A model generated the notes under the pieces. That model ran no database searches, was not told where the DNA came from, and saw only the letters and a program-made list of their open reading frames with translations. The position numbers and the translations under genes are program-made. A DNA stretch of 64,000 nt from Pseudomonadota bacterium (GTDB taxonomy: Bacteria; Myxococcota_A; Polyangia; Polyangiales; Polyangiaceae): positions 1 to 64,000 of the forward strand of contig JAFAER010000055.1 of the NCBI GenBank assembly GCA_023423895.1, written 5' to 3'. Shown in pieces: positions 33,429 through 42,094 of the stretch; within the stretch, counting starts at the first letter, position 1, and each line of letters opens with the position of its first letter.

Positions 33429-33572
33429 TCAGAGCGCTTTGACGAGTGGGACTTCGTGCCCGTTCGGACACTTCGCCTTGAAGTCGCGCTCCGCTTTCTC
33501 GCGCGGGATACGGACCTGCGCAGCGCACTCGGGGCAACGCACCTCGACGATGTCCTCCTCGTCTTTCGGCAT
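33429..33572 (-). CDS. 47-residue zinc-ribbon protein
   Basis: A small gene from ATG 33572 that is hidden inside a longer shadow frame. The product has one CPEC pair (VEVRCPECAAQVRIP) and one Cys-x-x-x-His type end (KAKCPNGHEVPL), the spacing of a zinc ribbon. The N-terminus is acidic (MPKDEEDIVEV). It lies 13 bp before the start of the MopE-like gene on the same strand and is divergent from the ArsA-like gene, 48 bp away. It may be cytoplasmic, acting in RNA or protein contact; there is no signal peptide. The reading is supported by the family-like pattern rather than by any conserved named domain. Confidence 0.6.
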   Translation of the reverse strand: MPKDEEDIVEVRCPECAAQVRIPREKAERDFKAKCPNGHEVPLVKAL

Positions 33573-33620
33573 GGCCGGAAGCCTATCACCCCTCGTTCCC
33601 GGTCCGAAGGCCGTGCGGTC

Positions 33621-34607
33621 GTGATACGAGACGATCTGTTGAAGAGCCTCATCCCACTCCGAGCCGTCCTCGTCACCGGCAAGGGGGGTGTCGGGAAGAC
33701 GACCTTCGCCGCATCGCTCGCGCGTTTCGTCGCCCAGAGCGGGAAGCGCGTGCTCGTCACCGAGCTCGGGAGCGAGGAGGCAACCGCGTCGGCGCTCGCC
33801 GATGCCGTCGGTGTATCGAAGATCACCGACGAGCCGCAGTCGATCGCGCCGAACCTGCGGATCGCATCGCTCGCGCCGGCGCTCGGCCATCAGCGTTTCT
33901 TGCGCGACGTTCTCCCGATGAAGCTCCTCGCAGACGCGGCCATGCGCACGGCCGCGATCCGCCGCTTCCTCTCTGCTGCGCCGACGTTTCCGGAGATGGG
34001 CGTGCTCTACCGGCTCCTCGACCTCGTCCGCGCGAAGCGCCGGGACGGTTCGTTCGAGCACGAGATGATCATCGTCGACCTCCCGGCGACGGGCCATGCG
34101 CTCGCGCTCGCGCAGATCCCGGCATCGCTCCTGCGCGTGATCCCGACGGGCCCGATCGCCGCCGCGGTGAGAGAAGGGCTCGAGCTCCTCCAGGATCCGG
34201 AGAGGACGGGCGCGGTCGTCGTGACGCTGCCCGAGACGCTCCCGGTGAGCGAGGCGATCGAGCTCGTGCGTGGCATCGAGGAGCACCGGATCCCGCTTGC
34301 GCAGGTCGTCGTCAATCGGGTCCCGTTCGATCCGTTCAGCGACGAGGAGAGAGCGTTCGTGCGCGCCTTGCTCGAGAACGAGCCACCCACGCTCGGCGAG
34401 CGAACGCTGGAGCGCATCGATCGCGCACGCGTCGCCCTCGAACGGATCCGCAGTGCGGTCTCGGTCCCGGTGGGCGTCCTCCAGGACGTGTGGCTCGACG
34501 GACCGAGGCTCGCGGAGGAAATGGCGTCGCTCATGGCGGTCGAAGAGCCCGAATCTCCGGTCCCGGTCTCCGGTCGGAGCGACGAGAAAGGGGCGGGCGC
34601 GGCGTGA
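33621..34607 (+). CDS. ArsA/Get3-type ATPase, first of a pair
   Basis: 328 residues from GTG 33621 (GAAGG upstream). A SIMIBI-class P-loop ATPase: deviant Walker A GKGGVGKTT near residue 20, MIIVDLPATGHAL (Walker B/switch II with the DxPxTGH signature) and VVVNRVPFDP. The DLPATGHALAL block is characteristic of ArsA/Get3/ArsA-like ATPases. Known members pump arsenite or target tail-anchored membrane proteins. There is no arsB, arsC or arsR nearby, so arsenite export is not supported. The downstream gene starts inside this stop codon (GTGA). Bacterial ArsA pairs like this occur in Actinobacteria and Myxococcota, with an unknown or motility/envelope role. Confidence 0.88.
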   Translation: MIRDDLLKSLIPLRAVLVTGKGGVGKTTFAASLARFVAQSGKRVLVTELGSEEATASALADAVGVSKITDEPQSIAPNLRIASLAPALGHQRFLRDVLPMKLLADAAMRTAAIRRFLSAAPTFPEMGVLYRLLDLVRAKRRDGSFEHEMIIVDLPATGHALALAQIPASLLRVIPTGPIAAAVREGLELLQDPERTGAVVVTLPETLPVSEAIELVRGIEEHRIPLAQVVVNRVPFDPFSDEERAFVRALLENEPPTLGERTLERIDRARVALERIRSAVSVPVGVLQDVWLDGPRLAEEMASLMAVEEPESPVPVSGRSDEKGAGAA

Positions 34608-35818
34608 GCTCGTCACGACCCCCGGACGTGCGTCCGAGCCTGCCGGACAGGCAGGCGACGTTTCTCGAGCCGCTCATTCGCACGAAGCGCGTCATCGTCT
34701 GCTGCGGTGCAGGCGGCGTCGGCAAGACGACGACGGCGGCGGCGATCGGGCTCGCAAGTGCCGTGGCCGGTCGTAAGGCGCTCGTCCTCACGATCGATCC
34801 GGCGCGCCGACTCGCCGAAGCGATGGGGATCCCGGAGGCGGCTCGTGTCCCGTCGGCGGTGCCGCGCGCGAAGCTCGAGACGCTCGGCGTCCCGCTCACG
34901 GGCGAGCTCGACGCCTGGATGCTCTCGCCCGAGGTCGTCTTCGAGACGATGGTGCGCCGGCTCGCGGGGGACGAGGCGCGTGTGCAGGCCATCCTGAAGA
35001 ACCGGCTCTATCAGCACCTGTCGAAGATCGTCGCCGGCATGCAGGAGTACACCGCGGCGGAAGCGCTCTACACGCTGTCGACCGAGGGCAAATACGATCT
35101 CGTCGTGCTCGACACGCCTCCGTCGCGGAACGCGCTCGCCTTTCTCGAGGCGCCGCGAAAGCTCTCGATGTTCCTCGACGAGCGCGTCATCGGCGTCTTC
35201 ATGCCGAAGAAGGGAGGGGGCGCGCTTTTCCGTGCCGCTTCCGATCTGGTCGAGCGCGTCTTCACGAAGGCGTTCGGTGAGGGCTTCTACGAGGACCTGC
35301 AGGACTTCCTCGGCGCGTTCTCCGGGATGTTCGGCGGTATGCGCGCCCACGCCGAGGCCGTTCGTCAGCTGCTCACGTCGGATGAGGCCTCGTTCGTCCT
35401 CGTGACGAGCCCGGAGCCCGCGGCGCTCGCCGAGGCCGGATTTTTCCAGGACAAGATTCGCGAGCTCGGCCTGCCTTTTGCCGGCTACGTTCTCAATCGG
35501 AGCTGGGCCTACACGCGTGGATTCATCGGCCCTGAGCAGATCTCACTCCCGCCGAGCGCAGCCGAGCACGAACGTGTCGCCTGGCGAAAGCTCACGCAGC
35601 TGGCCGATGGCGAGCGGTGGCGCGCGCAGCGCGATCGCGATTTGCTCGCACGATTGAGGATGGAGGCAGCCGGGGCGCGCGGCGGGACCTCGACGCACCG
35701 CGGAGAAGGCGACGGTACGGGCGCAGCGATTGCCACCCCCCATCTCGGCGGCGCTGTCGAAGATCTTGCAGGTCTGGCGGAGCTTGCACGGAACCTCGTC
35801 CACCTCGAAAACGCCTGA
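34604..35818 (+). CDS. ArsA/Get3-type ATPase, second of a pair
   Basis: 404 residues from GTG 34604, overlapping the upstream ATPase stop codon by four bases. Walker A GAGGVGKTTTAAAIGLASA near 33-50 with the TIDPARRLAEAMG switch I segment, and LVVLDTPPSRNALAFLEAP with the switch II signature. SYNMFLDER-like and FGGMRAHAEAVRQLL blocks fit this subfamily. A C-terminal disordered tail is rich in Gly/Thr. The two ATPases probably form a heterodimer, as in Get3-like dimers, since each supplies one nucleotide site. Expression is coupled. The substrate is unknown; a tail-anchored protein client or polar-localisation role is only inference. Confidence 0.88.
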   Translation: MSSSRPPDVRPSLPDRQATFLEPLIRTKRVIVCCGAGGVGKTTTAAAIGLASAVAGRKALVLTIDPARRLAEAMGIPEAARVPSAVPRAKLETLGVPLTGELDAWMLSPEVVFETMVRRLAGDEARVQAILKNRLYQHLSKIVAGMQEYTAAEALYTLSTEGKYDLVVLDTPPSRNALAFLEAPRKLSMFLDERVIGVFMPKKGGGALFRAASDLVERVFTKAFGEGFYEDLQDFLGAFSGMFGGMRAHAEAVRQLLTSDEASFVLVTSPEPAALAEAGFFQDKIRELGLPFAGYVLNRSWAYTRGFIGPEQISLPPSAAEHERVAWRKLTQLADGERWRAQRDRDLLARLRMEAAGARGGTSTHRGEGDGTGAAIATPHLGGAVEDLAGLAELARNLVHLENA

Positions 35819-35878
35819 TAGGATGCGAGACGCGGTGCTCGGGCCTCTCGCGGGGGCCGGGCTCGCTCACCACACCTG

Positions 35879-37627
35879 ATGAAGGCCGTCGACTTCTACA
35901 AGCTGCCGCGCGCCATCCAGGACCGCTTCGTCGGTTCGGTGATGAGCGGCTTCCCGCCGGCGCCGATCCTCGCGGCCAAAGGCGGGACGTCGACGAAGCT
36001 GGTCTGGCTAGGCGTCAGCGCTGCGAGCTTCCTTGCGCTCATCGTCGCCGCCCGGCTCGGCTACGGCGATCTCGGCTCGAGCCTCTCGCTCCACACGGCG
36101 AAGGCGCTGCCGCTGTACCTCGGGCTCGTCTTCGGGTTCGCGTTCGGACTCGTGCAGGCCTTTGCGCGTGTCGTCCGAGAGCGCGCCCTGCCGTACGCAT
36201 CGGGCGTCTACCTGTTCCCGGCCTGCCTCATCGACGCGCGGGACGATCAGTTCCGCGTCTACGAGACGCGCGATCTCGCGAGCGTCGACGTCCAGGGCTC
36301 CGCGATCCGCGTCGCCTTCAAGGGCGGTGCGCAGTTCCTCTTCCCGCTGAGCAAGCCGAGCGCCGCGCAGGACATCGTCCGGGAGGTGGAGGCCGCCCGC
36401 GACCGCGCGATGCACGCGCAGGCGACGGAAGACCCGAAGGAGCTCGTCGCCGTCGACCCGCTCCACAACCCTCGCTTCTCGAGCCCCGTCGGTCCGCGTG
36501 ACGCCTACGAGCTGAAGCGACCGCCGTGGGGGAAGCTCGGCCCGGTCGTGGCGGCCGGCGTCGCCATCGTGATGGGGCCGACACTCTGGATGCTCCGCAA
36601 CAACCGGAGCGACAAGAAGATGTACGCGGTCGCGACGAAGGCGAACGATTCGGCCTCGTACCGCCTCTACCTTCAGCACGGCAACGACTACAAGGCGGAG
36701 GTCGGCGACATCCTCCTTCCGCGCTCGGAGCTCCGCGACGCGGAGAAGATCGGCACCGTCGAGGCGCTCCTCGCCTACAAGAAGAGCCACCCCACGTCGA
36801 AGATCCCGAACGAGGTCGCCGCCTCGATCCGCAAGGCGATGCTCTCCGAGCTCGAGAAGGCGAAGGCTCCGGGAACGCTCGCCGCGCTCCACGAATTCGA
36901 GAGGAGCTACCCCGAGCACGGCGTCCAGCCGGAGCTGAGCGCCGCGATTCACGCCGTCTACGCCCGCGAGCTCGACGTCTACAAGAAGAAGGCTCCGAGC
37001 AAGGACAAGAGCGCGGTTCCTTTCATCGAGCGGCTCTTCGCATATGCCGAGAAGCACGGACCGAAGGTCGAGATCCGCTTCCGGCGCAAGGCCGCGACGA
37101 CGCTCGAGCGCGCCGACCAGTTCATCCTGAAGACGCCGACGTTCATGGGCGTCGTGTCGTATCCGTCGCGTTTCTTCGACGACAAACACGCAGGCCCGCG
37201 CGAATCGAACCTCGGGAAGCTGCTGGCGACGCAGTTCGACGCGGGCCTCGCCGACGAGCTGTTCGAGGTCGCCGTCGGATCCCTCGTCACGGATGCGGAG
37301 CTGCCCGAGCCGCAGGTCCCGACGCTGTTCGTCGCGCACGTGGCCGAGTGGTCGGGCCACAACTACACGAGCAGCCGTCCGCGCGGCAGCTACATCGGCG
37401 TGCAGTTCAACTTCGAAGCGACGTTCGTGATCCCCGGCGATCCGAAGCCGTGGAAGTACAAGCAGGACATCTTCAAGCACGCCGCCACGCACGTCCTCAA
37501 CAACCCGGACGAGCCGATGCTGCCGCCGGGGCAGGCTGAAGAGAAGGTCTACGAGACGATGGGGCAGGACGCGTTCGAGGCGTTCGGCAAACGTCTGCTC
37601 GCGAACTTCTTCGCGCCGCAGAAGTAG
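35879..37627 (+). CDS. Membrane protein of unknown function, alpha-helical
   Basis: 582 residues from ATG 35879. Membrane segments: VWLGVSAASFLALIVAARLG (about 43-62), ALPLYLGLVFGFAFGLVQAFA (about 77-97) and GPVVAAGVAIVMGPTLWML (about 221-239). Between them is a cytoplasmic or periplasmic domain of about 120 residues (YLFPACLIDARDDQFRVYETRDLASVDVQG, a PH-like pattern). After the last helix is a long soluble alpha-rich domain of 340 residues (YLQHGNDYKAEVGDILLPRSELRDAEKIGTVEALLAYKKSHP and similar TPR-like repeats), ending in an alpha/beta part with LFVAHVAEWSGHNYTSSRPRGS. No family is recognised. It follows the ATPase pair by 60 bp on the same strand, so it may be their membrane partner. Confidence 0.68.
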   Translation: MKAVDFYKLPRAIQDRFVGSVMSGFPPAPILAAKGGTSTKLVWLGVSAASFLALIVAARLGYGDLGSSLSLHTAKALPLYLGLVFGFAFGLVQAFARVVRERALPYASGVYLFPACLIDARDDQFRVYETRDLASVDVQGSAIRVAFKGGAQFLFPLSKPSAAQDIVREVEAARDRAMHAQATEDPKELVAVDPLHNPRFSSPVGPRDAYELKRPPWGKLGPVVAAGVAIVMGPTLWMLRNNRSDKKMYAVATKANDSASYRLYLQHGNDYKAEVGDILLPRSELRDAEKIGTVEALLAYKKSHPTSKIPNEVAASIRKAMLSELEKAKAPGTLAALHEFERSYPEHGVQPELSAAIHAVYARELDVYKKKAPSKDKSAVPFIERLFAYAEKHGPKVEIRFRRKAATTLERADQFILKTPTFMGVVSYPSRFFDDKHAGPRESNLGKLLATQFDAGLADELFEVAVGSLVTDAELPEPQVPTLFVAHVAEWSGHNYTSSRPRGSYIGVQFNFEATFVIPGDPKPWKYKQDIFKHAATHVLNNPDEPMLPPGQAEEKVYETMGQDAFEAFGKRLLANFFAPQK

Positions 37628-37642
37628 GCTCGCGCGTGCGGA

Positions 37643-38722
37643 TCAGATCGTGACGCGCGGCCGTGCGCCGTGGCCGACGTCGATCGCTCGAAGGTCGAGC
37701 CGCTCGCCGTCCTGACCGTACCCGCCCTTGAACGGATCGCTGGCCAGGAACAGCGGTGTGTCGAGATCGATGAACGAGAAGCCTCCGATGCCTGCGGCGA
37801 TACATGCCGACATGCCCATCGCGAGCCGTGTCTCGACCATACCGCCGATCATGCGCACGAGCCCGTGCTCCTTCGCACGGCGCACGATGTCGAGCACCTC
37901 GAAGACGCCCGACTTCATGATCTTCACGTTCACGGCATCCGCGGCGCCTCGGTTCTTGGCCTCGTCCACGTCGGCGGCAGAGGTGACCGATTCGTCGATG
38001 GCGACCACGAGACCCGTGCGGCGCCTCACGTACGCGAGCGCTTCCCAGTCACCCGGTGGGATGGGCTGCTCGAACAGGGCGATGTTCGCCTCTCGTGTCT
38101 CGGTCGCGAAGTGAACCGCCTCGTCGACGCTGAACCCCGCGTTTGCGTCGACGAGGAGCCGGGCGTCCGGGCGTGCCTCGCGGATCGCGCGCACGCGTGC
38201 GATGTCGCGCTCGACGTCACCGCCGCCGACCTTGGTCTTCAGCGTCCCGAACGCGCCGAAGGCGAGCGCCTCGCGGCGAGCATCGTCGACGGTGCCCGTC
38301 GTGATCGTGACGTCGGTGACGAGCTGGTGCTCGGCGCCGCCGAAAACGTCGCAGAGGGACCTGCCGGCCAGCCTCGCGCGTGCGTCGAAGACAGCGGTCT
38401 CGATCGCGCAAGCGGCCGAGGGGGAGCCGCTGCACGCATCTCGGACGATTTCGATGATGCGACGATCGTCGTGCAGGTCGACGCCCTCGAGCAGCGGGGC
38501 CGCCTTCGCACAGGCGGCGAGGACTTGCTCCTGCGTCTCTCCATTGAACGCCGGGAAAGGCGCGCCCTCGCCCCACCCGCACGTGTCGCGGGAGGGAGTG
38601 AGCCGGAGCTCGACGAGCACGTTCTTGGCTTCCACCTGCGCGCCGCCGGCGATCCCGAACGGCTTCTTCATCGGTACGTCGAGCGCGCGAGCGTGGAGGT
38701 CGAGAATCGTGGCGCTGGGCAC
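37643..38722 (-). CDS. L-Ala-D/L-Glu (dipeptide) epimerase, enolase superfamily
   Basis: 359 residues. Enolase-superfamily marks of the muconate-lactonising subgroup: GWGEGAPFPAFNGET, TLKTKVGGG with the KxK pair (Lys general base), LVDANAGF, LFEQPIPPGD, VVAIDESVTSAAD and NVKIMKSGVFE with the second base Lys. The three metal ligands are Asp, Glu and Asp of the DAN, EQP and DES motifs. The length and motifs fit dipeptide epimerases that recycle murein peptides by converting L-Ala-D-Glu to L-Ala-L-Glu. Specificity in this subgroup varies, so the dipeptide assignment is likely but not certain. It is convergent with the membrane-protein gene, 15 bp away. Confidence 0.88.
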   Translation of the reverse strand: MPSATILDLHARALDVPMKKPFGIAGGAQVEAKNVLVELRLTPSRDTCGWGEGAPFPAFNGETQEQVLAACAKAAPLLEGVDLHDDRRIIEIVRDACSGSPSAACAIETAVFDARARLAGRSLCDVFGGAEHQLVTDVTITTGTVDDARREALAFGAFGTLKTKVGGGDVERDIARVRAIREARPDARLLVDANAGFSVDEAVHFATETREANIALFEQPIPPGDWEALAYVRRRTGLVVAIDESVTSAADVDEAKNRGAADAVNVKIMKSGVFEVLDIVRRAKEHGLVRMIGGMVETRLAMGMSACIAAGIGGFSFIDLDTPLFLASDPFKGGYGQDGERLDLRAIDVGHGARPRVTI

Positions 38723-39011
38723 GACTCATCCTCTCGCCGATCGCACCTCTGTGTGCAAGTTTCGGCGCGAAGCGCTCCTGGACGATGCGCCGACCAGGCA
38801 AGCGAACGCGGCACGGTTCAGCTGCCACGTGCGGTTGGGCGATCTTCGTGCCAGCTCCAAATATGTGCAATATGCAACTGACACGATCCGTGCCGCCTGT
38901 ACGCATTGGAGATGACGGCGGAAAGCGCGACTCGTAAGCGAGATGTAATTCGTTGTCGAACAAGACGCAGGGGCGTTGCTCCGTCGGTCCGCGGTCGGCA
39001 CCATCACGGGC

Positions 39012-39554
39012 ATGAACCGCAATCACATGAGGGCGCTCTTCGTCGCTGCCTCGACGCTCGTGGCGACCGGAGCATATGCAGACAATCCGGAGGGCAAAGC
39101 CACCGGCGCCGAGAAGGCCGCGGACAAGGCCGCCGGCAAGGCCGAGAAGGCCGCGGACAAGGCTGCCGACAAGGCCGACAAGGCGAGCGACAAGGCCAAG
39201 GACGGAAAGGACGCTCTCGACACCAAGCCGAAGACCGCGGAGGACCGCGCGGCGCGCAAGGCAAAGGAGCACGACGCTCAGCGCGAGAAGCTGACCGCGT
39301 CCTGGAAGGGGACCGTGAGCGATGCCCTCCGTCAGGAGCTTCGTCGTCATGCCGAACGCGTCGCGCGCCTCGAGCGGATCAAAGCCGTTGCGGAGACCGA
39401 GAAGGACAAGGACTCGGTCGAGAAGGCGACGAAGCTGCTCACGAAGGAGAACGAGCGGCACGACAAGTGGATGACCAAGAATGCGCCCGTCCTCGGCGCG
39501 ATCCCGGCGACGACGCCTGCGGCTGCTGCGAATGCCAAGGAAGGTGCCCGATGA
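39012..39554 (+). CDS. Exported Lys/Ala-repeat protein
   Basis: 180 residues from ATG 39012 (MNRNHMRALFVAASTLVATGAYADN): signal peptide cleaved after AYA. The mature part starts with KAADKAAGKAEKAADKAADK and related copies, an amphipathic seven-to-eleven residue pattern of Lys and Ala that is predicted helical and periplasmic. Then a helical charged segment (KAKEHDAQREKLTASWKGTVSDALRQELRRHAERVARLERIKAVAE) and an Ala/Thr-rich tail. It could bind peptidoglycan or nucleic acid by charge; no family is recognised. The start of the next gene overlaps its stop codon (ATGA), so the two products are made together. Confidence 0.72.
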   Translation: MNRNHMRALFVAASTLVATGAYADNPEGKATGAEKAADKAAGKAEKAADKAADKADKASDKAKDGKDALDTKPKTAEDRAARKAKEHDAQREKLTASWKGTVSDALRQELRRHAERVARLERIKAVAETEKDKDSVEKATKLLTKENERHDKWMTKNAPVLGAIPATTPAAAANAKEGAR

Positions 39555-39841
39555 ACCGCGCGCTCATGATCCTCGCCGCCGGCCTCTTCGCCGTTGCGGC
39601 ATGTGACAAGCCCTCGACCCCGGAGACGAAGGCAGAGGACCCGGCTTCGAAGAATGCGACGACCACCGGCGCTACGACGGAGGCCACTCCGGCGACGACT
39701 GCAGCCGCTGCGCCCGTCGTCGTCGCCGACAGCGACCTGTCGACGCCGGCGGACTTCGAGGAGACCGCGGAGAAGGCCATCTCGAAGGCGAACTACAAAG
39801 CGGAGCTCGCCTCGCTCGAGACGGACATCGCGAAGGAATAG
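39551..39841 (+). CDS. Small lipoprotein coupled to the Lys/Ala-repeat gene
   Basis: 96 residues. MNRALMILAAGLFAVAACDKPS is a lipoprotein signal with lipobox AVAAC; the predicted diacylated Cys is residue 18. A Thr/Ala-rich linker (TTGATTEATPATTAAAAPVVVADS) is followed by an acidic helical end (LSTPADFEETAEKAISKANYKAELASLETDIAKE). ATG 39551 overlaps the upstream stop codon by four bases. The acidic C-terminus and the basic Lys/Ala protein encoded before it could interact; this is inference. A strong hairpin with a T-tract follows at 39870-39911. Confidence 0.78.
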   Translation: MNRALMILAAGLFAVAACDKPSTPETKAEDPASKNATTTGATTEATPATTAAAAPVVVADSDLSTPADFEETAEKAISKANYKAELASLETDIAKE

Positions 39842-39869
39842 CGACGACGTTCGCGCTTGCTTCCCCTCG

Positions 39870-39911
39870 GCGCGCGCCGACTTGCACCGGTCGGCGCGCG
39901 CTTTCTATTTT
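39870..39911 (+). terminator. Rho-independent terminator
   Basis: A perfect 12-base-pair stem (GCGCGCGCCGAC at 39870-39881 against GTCGGCGCGCGC at 39890-39901), an 8-base loop and then TTTCTATTTT to 39911. It ends the two-gene unit at 39.0-39.8 kb on the plus strand. The opposite strand has no T-run, so it is directional. Confidence 0.88.
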
Positions 39912-39928
39912 CGGGCTCGACTATCTGC

Positions 39929-42094
39929 TCATTCGAGAAGGAATGCCTTGTAGGCCGCATCGCTCGGCGCCCGGCCGAGGAAGCGCTCGACCAGCTTGGC
40001 GGCCTCGTCGCTGTCCCCCGGCGCGAGGATGTTGGCGCGATAGTCGGCGGCCGTCTTCGGATTCATGAGGCCCTCCTTCTTGAACCGGGTGAAGAGGTCC
40101 TGGGCGATCGAGAGCGCCCACTGGTAGCCGTAGTAGCCGGCATCGTAACCGATGAGATGTCCGAAGCTCGCCTGGAAGTGCGTGCCGTCGACGTACTTGA
40201 ACGGCGTGTACGCGTTCTGGACCTCCTCCAGCACCTTGGTCGTATCCATCGGAAGCGGGCGCGTGTGATAGGCCTGGTCGAGGGCAGCGAGGTAGAGCTG
40301 CCGCTGCGTCGCGATCGCACGTCCGAAGCCGCGGGAGCGCAACATCGCTGCGTGGAGCGACGCCGGAAGCGGCGCGTTCGTGTCGTGATGACGCGCGAAC
40401 AGCGCGAGCGTGTCCTTGTGCCAGGCCCACTCCTCGAGCATCTGCGACGGAGACTCGACGAAGTCGCGCGCGACGCTCGTCCCCGCGAACGAGGAGAGCT
40501 CCGACTCACTCATCAGGTGATGGATGACGTGGCCGAACTCGTGAAAGAACGTCACGGCATCCTGGTGGCTCATGAGCGCGGGCGCGGCACCGCCCGGCTT
40601 CGGGAAGTTGCACTCCATCGCCGCAATCGGCATCAGGCGTGAGCCGTCCGGCATCTTCGTCGTGTCGCGGATGCTGAAGACGGCTGCGTGCTTGTACTTT
40701 CCTTCGCGCGGATAGAGGTCGAAGTAGAACCGACCGATGGTCTTTCCGGACGCCGCGTCGCTCACCTCGAACGCCTCGACGTCGGGGTGCCACGTCGGCG
40801 CGCCTGCGGCCGGCTTGTGACGAACACCGAACAGCTTCGACGTGATGTCGAGGAGCCCGTCCTTGACTCGCCTGACCTCGAAGTACTTGCTGACCTCCTT
40901 CGAGTCGAGGCCGTACTTCGCCTTGCGCACCTGATCCTCGAGGTAGAGGCGATCGGACGGCGGGATGTCCTCGGTCGCCTTGCCGCCGAGCTTCACATGA
41001 GCCGCCTTGAACTCGGCGAGCTCCGCCTGGCCCTTCTTCGTCAGGTGCTTGCGCAGACTCTCGAGGAAGGTTGCGACGGTCTTCGGATCCTTCGCCATGC
41101 GCGGCTCGAGCACGTAGTCCGCCCACGTCGCATACCCGAGCAGCTTCGCTTTTTCCGAGCGGAGCGCGAGGATCTTGTCGAGGACTGCGACGTTCTTGTC
41201 GGCCGCGCGGTTCTCGAACTGCTTGTAGAGCTCGAGCGCGAGCTTCCGATCCTTCGCGTACGTGAGCACCGGGAAGTAGTCGGGATAGTCCGTCGTGATG
41301 ACGACCTTTCCGTCCTTGTTCGGCGCGTGCGAGGCGAGCCACTCCTTCGGGAGTCCGTCGAGGCGATCGGGCGCTGCCTCCACGGTGAGATGCGATTCGG
41401 CCAGGTTCGAGTCGAACTCGAGACCGAGCTTCGTCAGCTCCTCGTTGATCTCGCGAAGGCGCTTCTGGCGGTCCGCATCGAGATCCAGCCCGTTGCGTCG
41501 GAAGTCACGCAGCGTCTTCTCGAGCAAGCGAGCGCGCGCGCCGGAGAGTGACTCCTTCTTGGCTGCATAACGTTTCACGACGCGGGCGAGCTTCGCGTCG
41601 AGCCAGAGGGCCGTATCGAGCTTGTCGATCTTCGGCTCGCAGAGCTTGGCCTTCTCGCGGACGCCTTCGTCCGGATGCGAGACCGCCATCAGCGCGGGGA
41701 AGTCGCCGGCATTCCGGATCGCCAGCTTCGCGCGATCCAGCTTGCCGAGCGTGGAGTCCCACGTGACGGCGTCATCGGCCGCGCCGTCGAGCGCGCGGAT
41801 CTCGTCGAGGATCGCCGTCGCCCGTGCGAGGCTCTCGTCGCAAAGGCGCTCGATCCCAGCGCGCGCCAAGGCGACATCGTTCGGTGCGCCGGGCCCCGCG
41901 CTCGTACGGCCGAGCCCGACGACGACGGGGTCGACATCGAGCGGAGCGAGCGCGACCGGACCCGCAGCCTCTGCAGGCGTGGGAGGCGCGACGGGGACGG
42001 GAGACGACGCGGGCGTGGACGGCGGCGGAGCTTCGCCACCACACGCGGTGACGAACGCGAGCGCGAGGAGCGAGATCGTACGAAGGGCCTTCAT
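39929..42094 (-). CDS. M3 family metallopeptidase lipoprotein
   Basis: 721 residues from ATG 42094; the open frame extends further but those codons are a shadow. MKALRTISLLALAFVTACGG is a lipoprotein signal with Cys near residue 18, followed by a Pro-rich linker. The remainder matches M3 oligopeptidases (Dcp/thimet type): long helical N-domain, and the zinc motif HEFGH (about residues 518-522, FFHEFGHVIHHLM), with Glu in SQMLEEWAWH further down as the third ligand. The blocks EMRFYFDLYPREGKYKHAA-like (FYFDLYPREGKYKHAAVFS) are typical. It would trim short peptides in the periplasm or at the surface, unlike the cytoplasmic Dcp of many bacteria. It is divergent from the charge-block lipoprotein gene. 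Confidence 0.93.
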   Translation of the reverse strand: MKALRTISLLALAFVTACGGEAPPPSTPASSPVPVAPPTPAEAAGPVALAPLDVDPVVVGLGRTSAGPGAPNDVALARAGIERLCDESLARATAILDEIRALDGAADDAVTWDSTLGKLDRAKLAIRNAGDFPALMAVSHPDEGVREKAKLCEPKIDKLDTALWLDAKLARVVKRYAAKKESLSGARARLLEKTLRDFRRNGLDLDADRQKRLREINEELTKLGLEFDSNLAESHLTVEAAPDRLDGLPKEWLASHAPNKDGKVVITTDYPDYFPVLTYAKDRKLALELYKQFENRAADKNVAVLDKILALRSEKAKLLGYATWADYVLEPRMAKDPKTVATFLESLRKHLTKKGQAELAEFKAAHVKLGGKATEDIPPSDRLYLEDQVRKAKYGLDSKEVSKYFEVRRVKDGLLDITSKLFGVRHKPAAGAPTWHPDVEAFEVSDAASGKTIGRFYFDLYPREGKYKHAAVFSIRDTTKMPDGSRLMPIAAMECNFPKPGGAAPALMSHQDAVTFFHEFGHVIHHLMSESELSSFAGTSVARDFVESPSQMLEEWAWHKDTLALFARHHDTNAPLPASLHAAMLRSRGFGRAIATQRQLYLAALDQAYHTRPLPMDTTKVLEEVQNAYTPFKYVDGTHFQASFGHLIGYDAGYYGYQWALSIAQDLFTRFKKEGLMNPKTAADYRANILAPGDSDEAAKLVERFLGRAPSDAAYKAFLLE

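Noticed and set aside
33621..35818. Assignment of the ATPase pair as an arsenite pump
   Set aside because: No arsB, arsC, arsR or arsD lies nearby, and two separate ATPases of this type occur in lineages without arsenic function.
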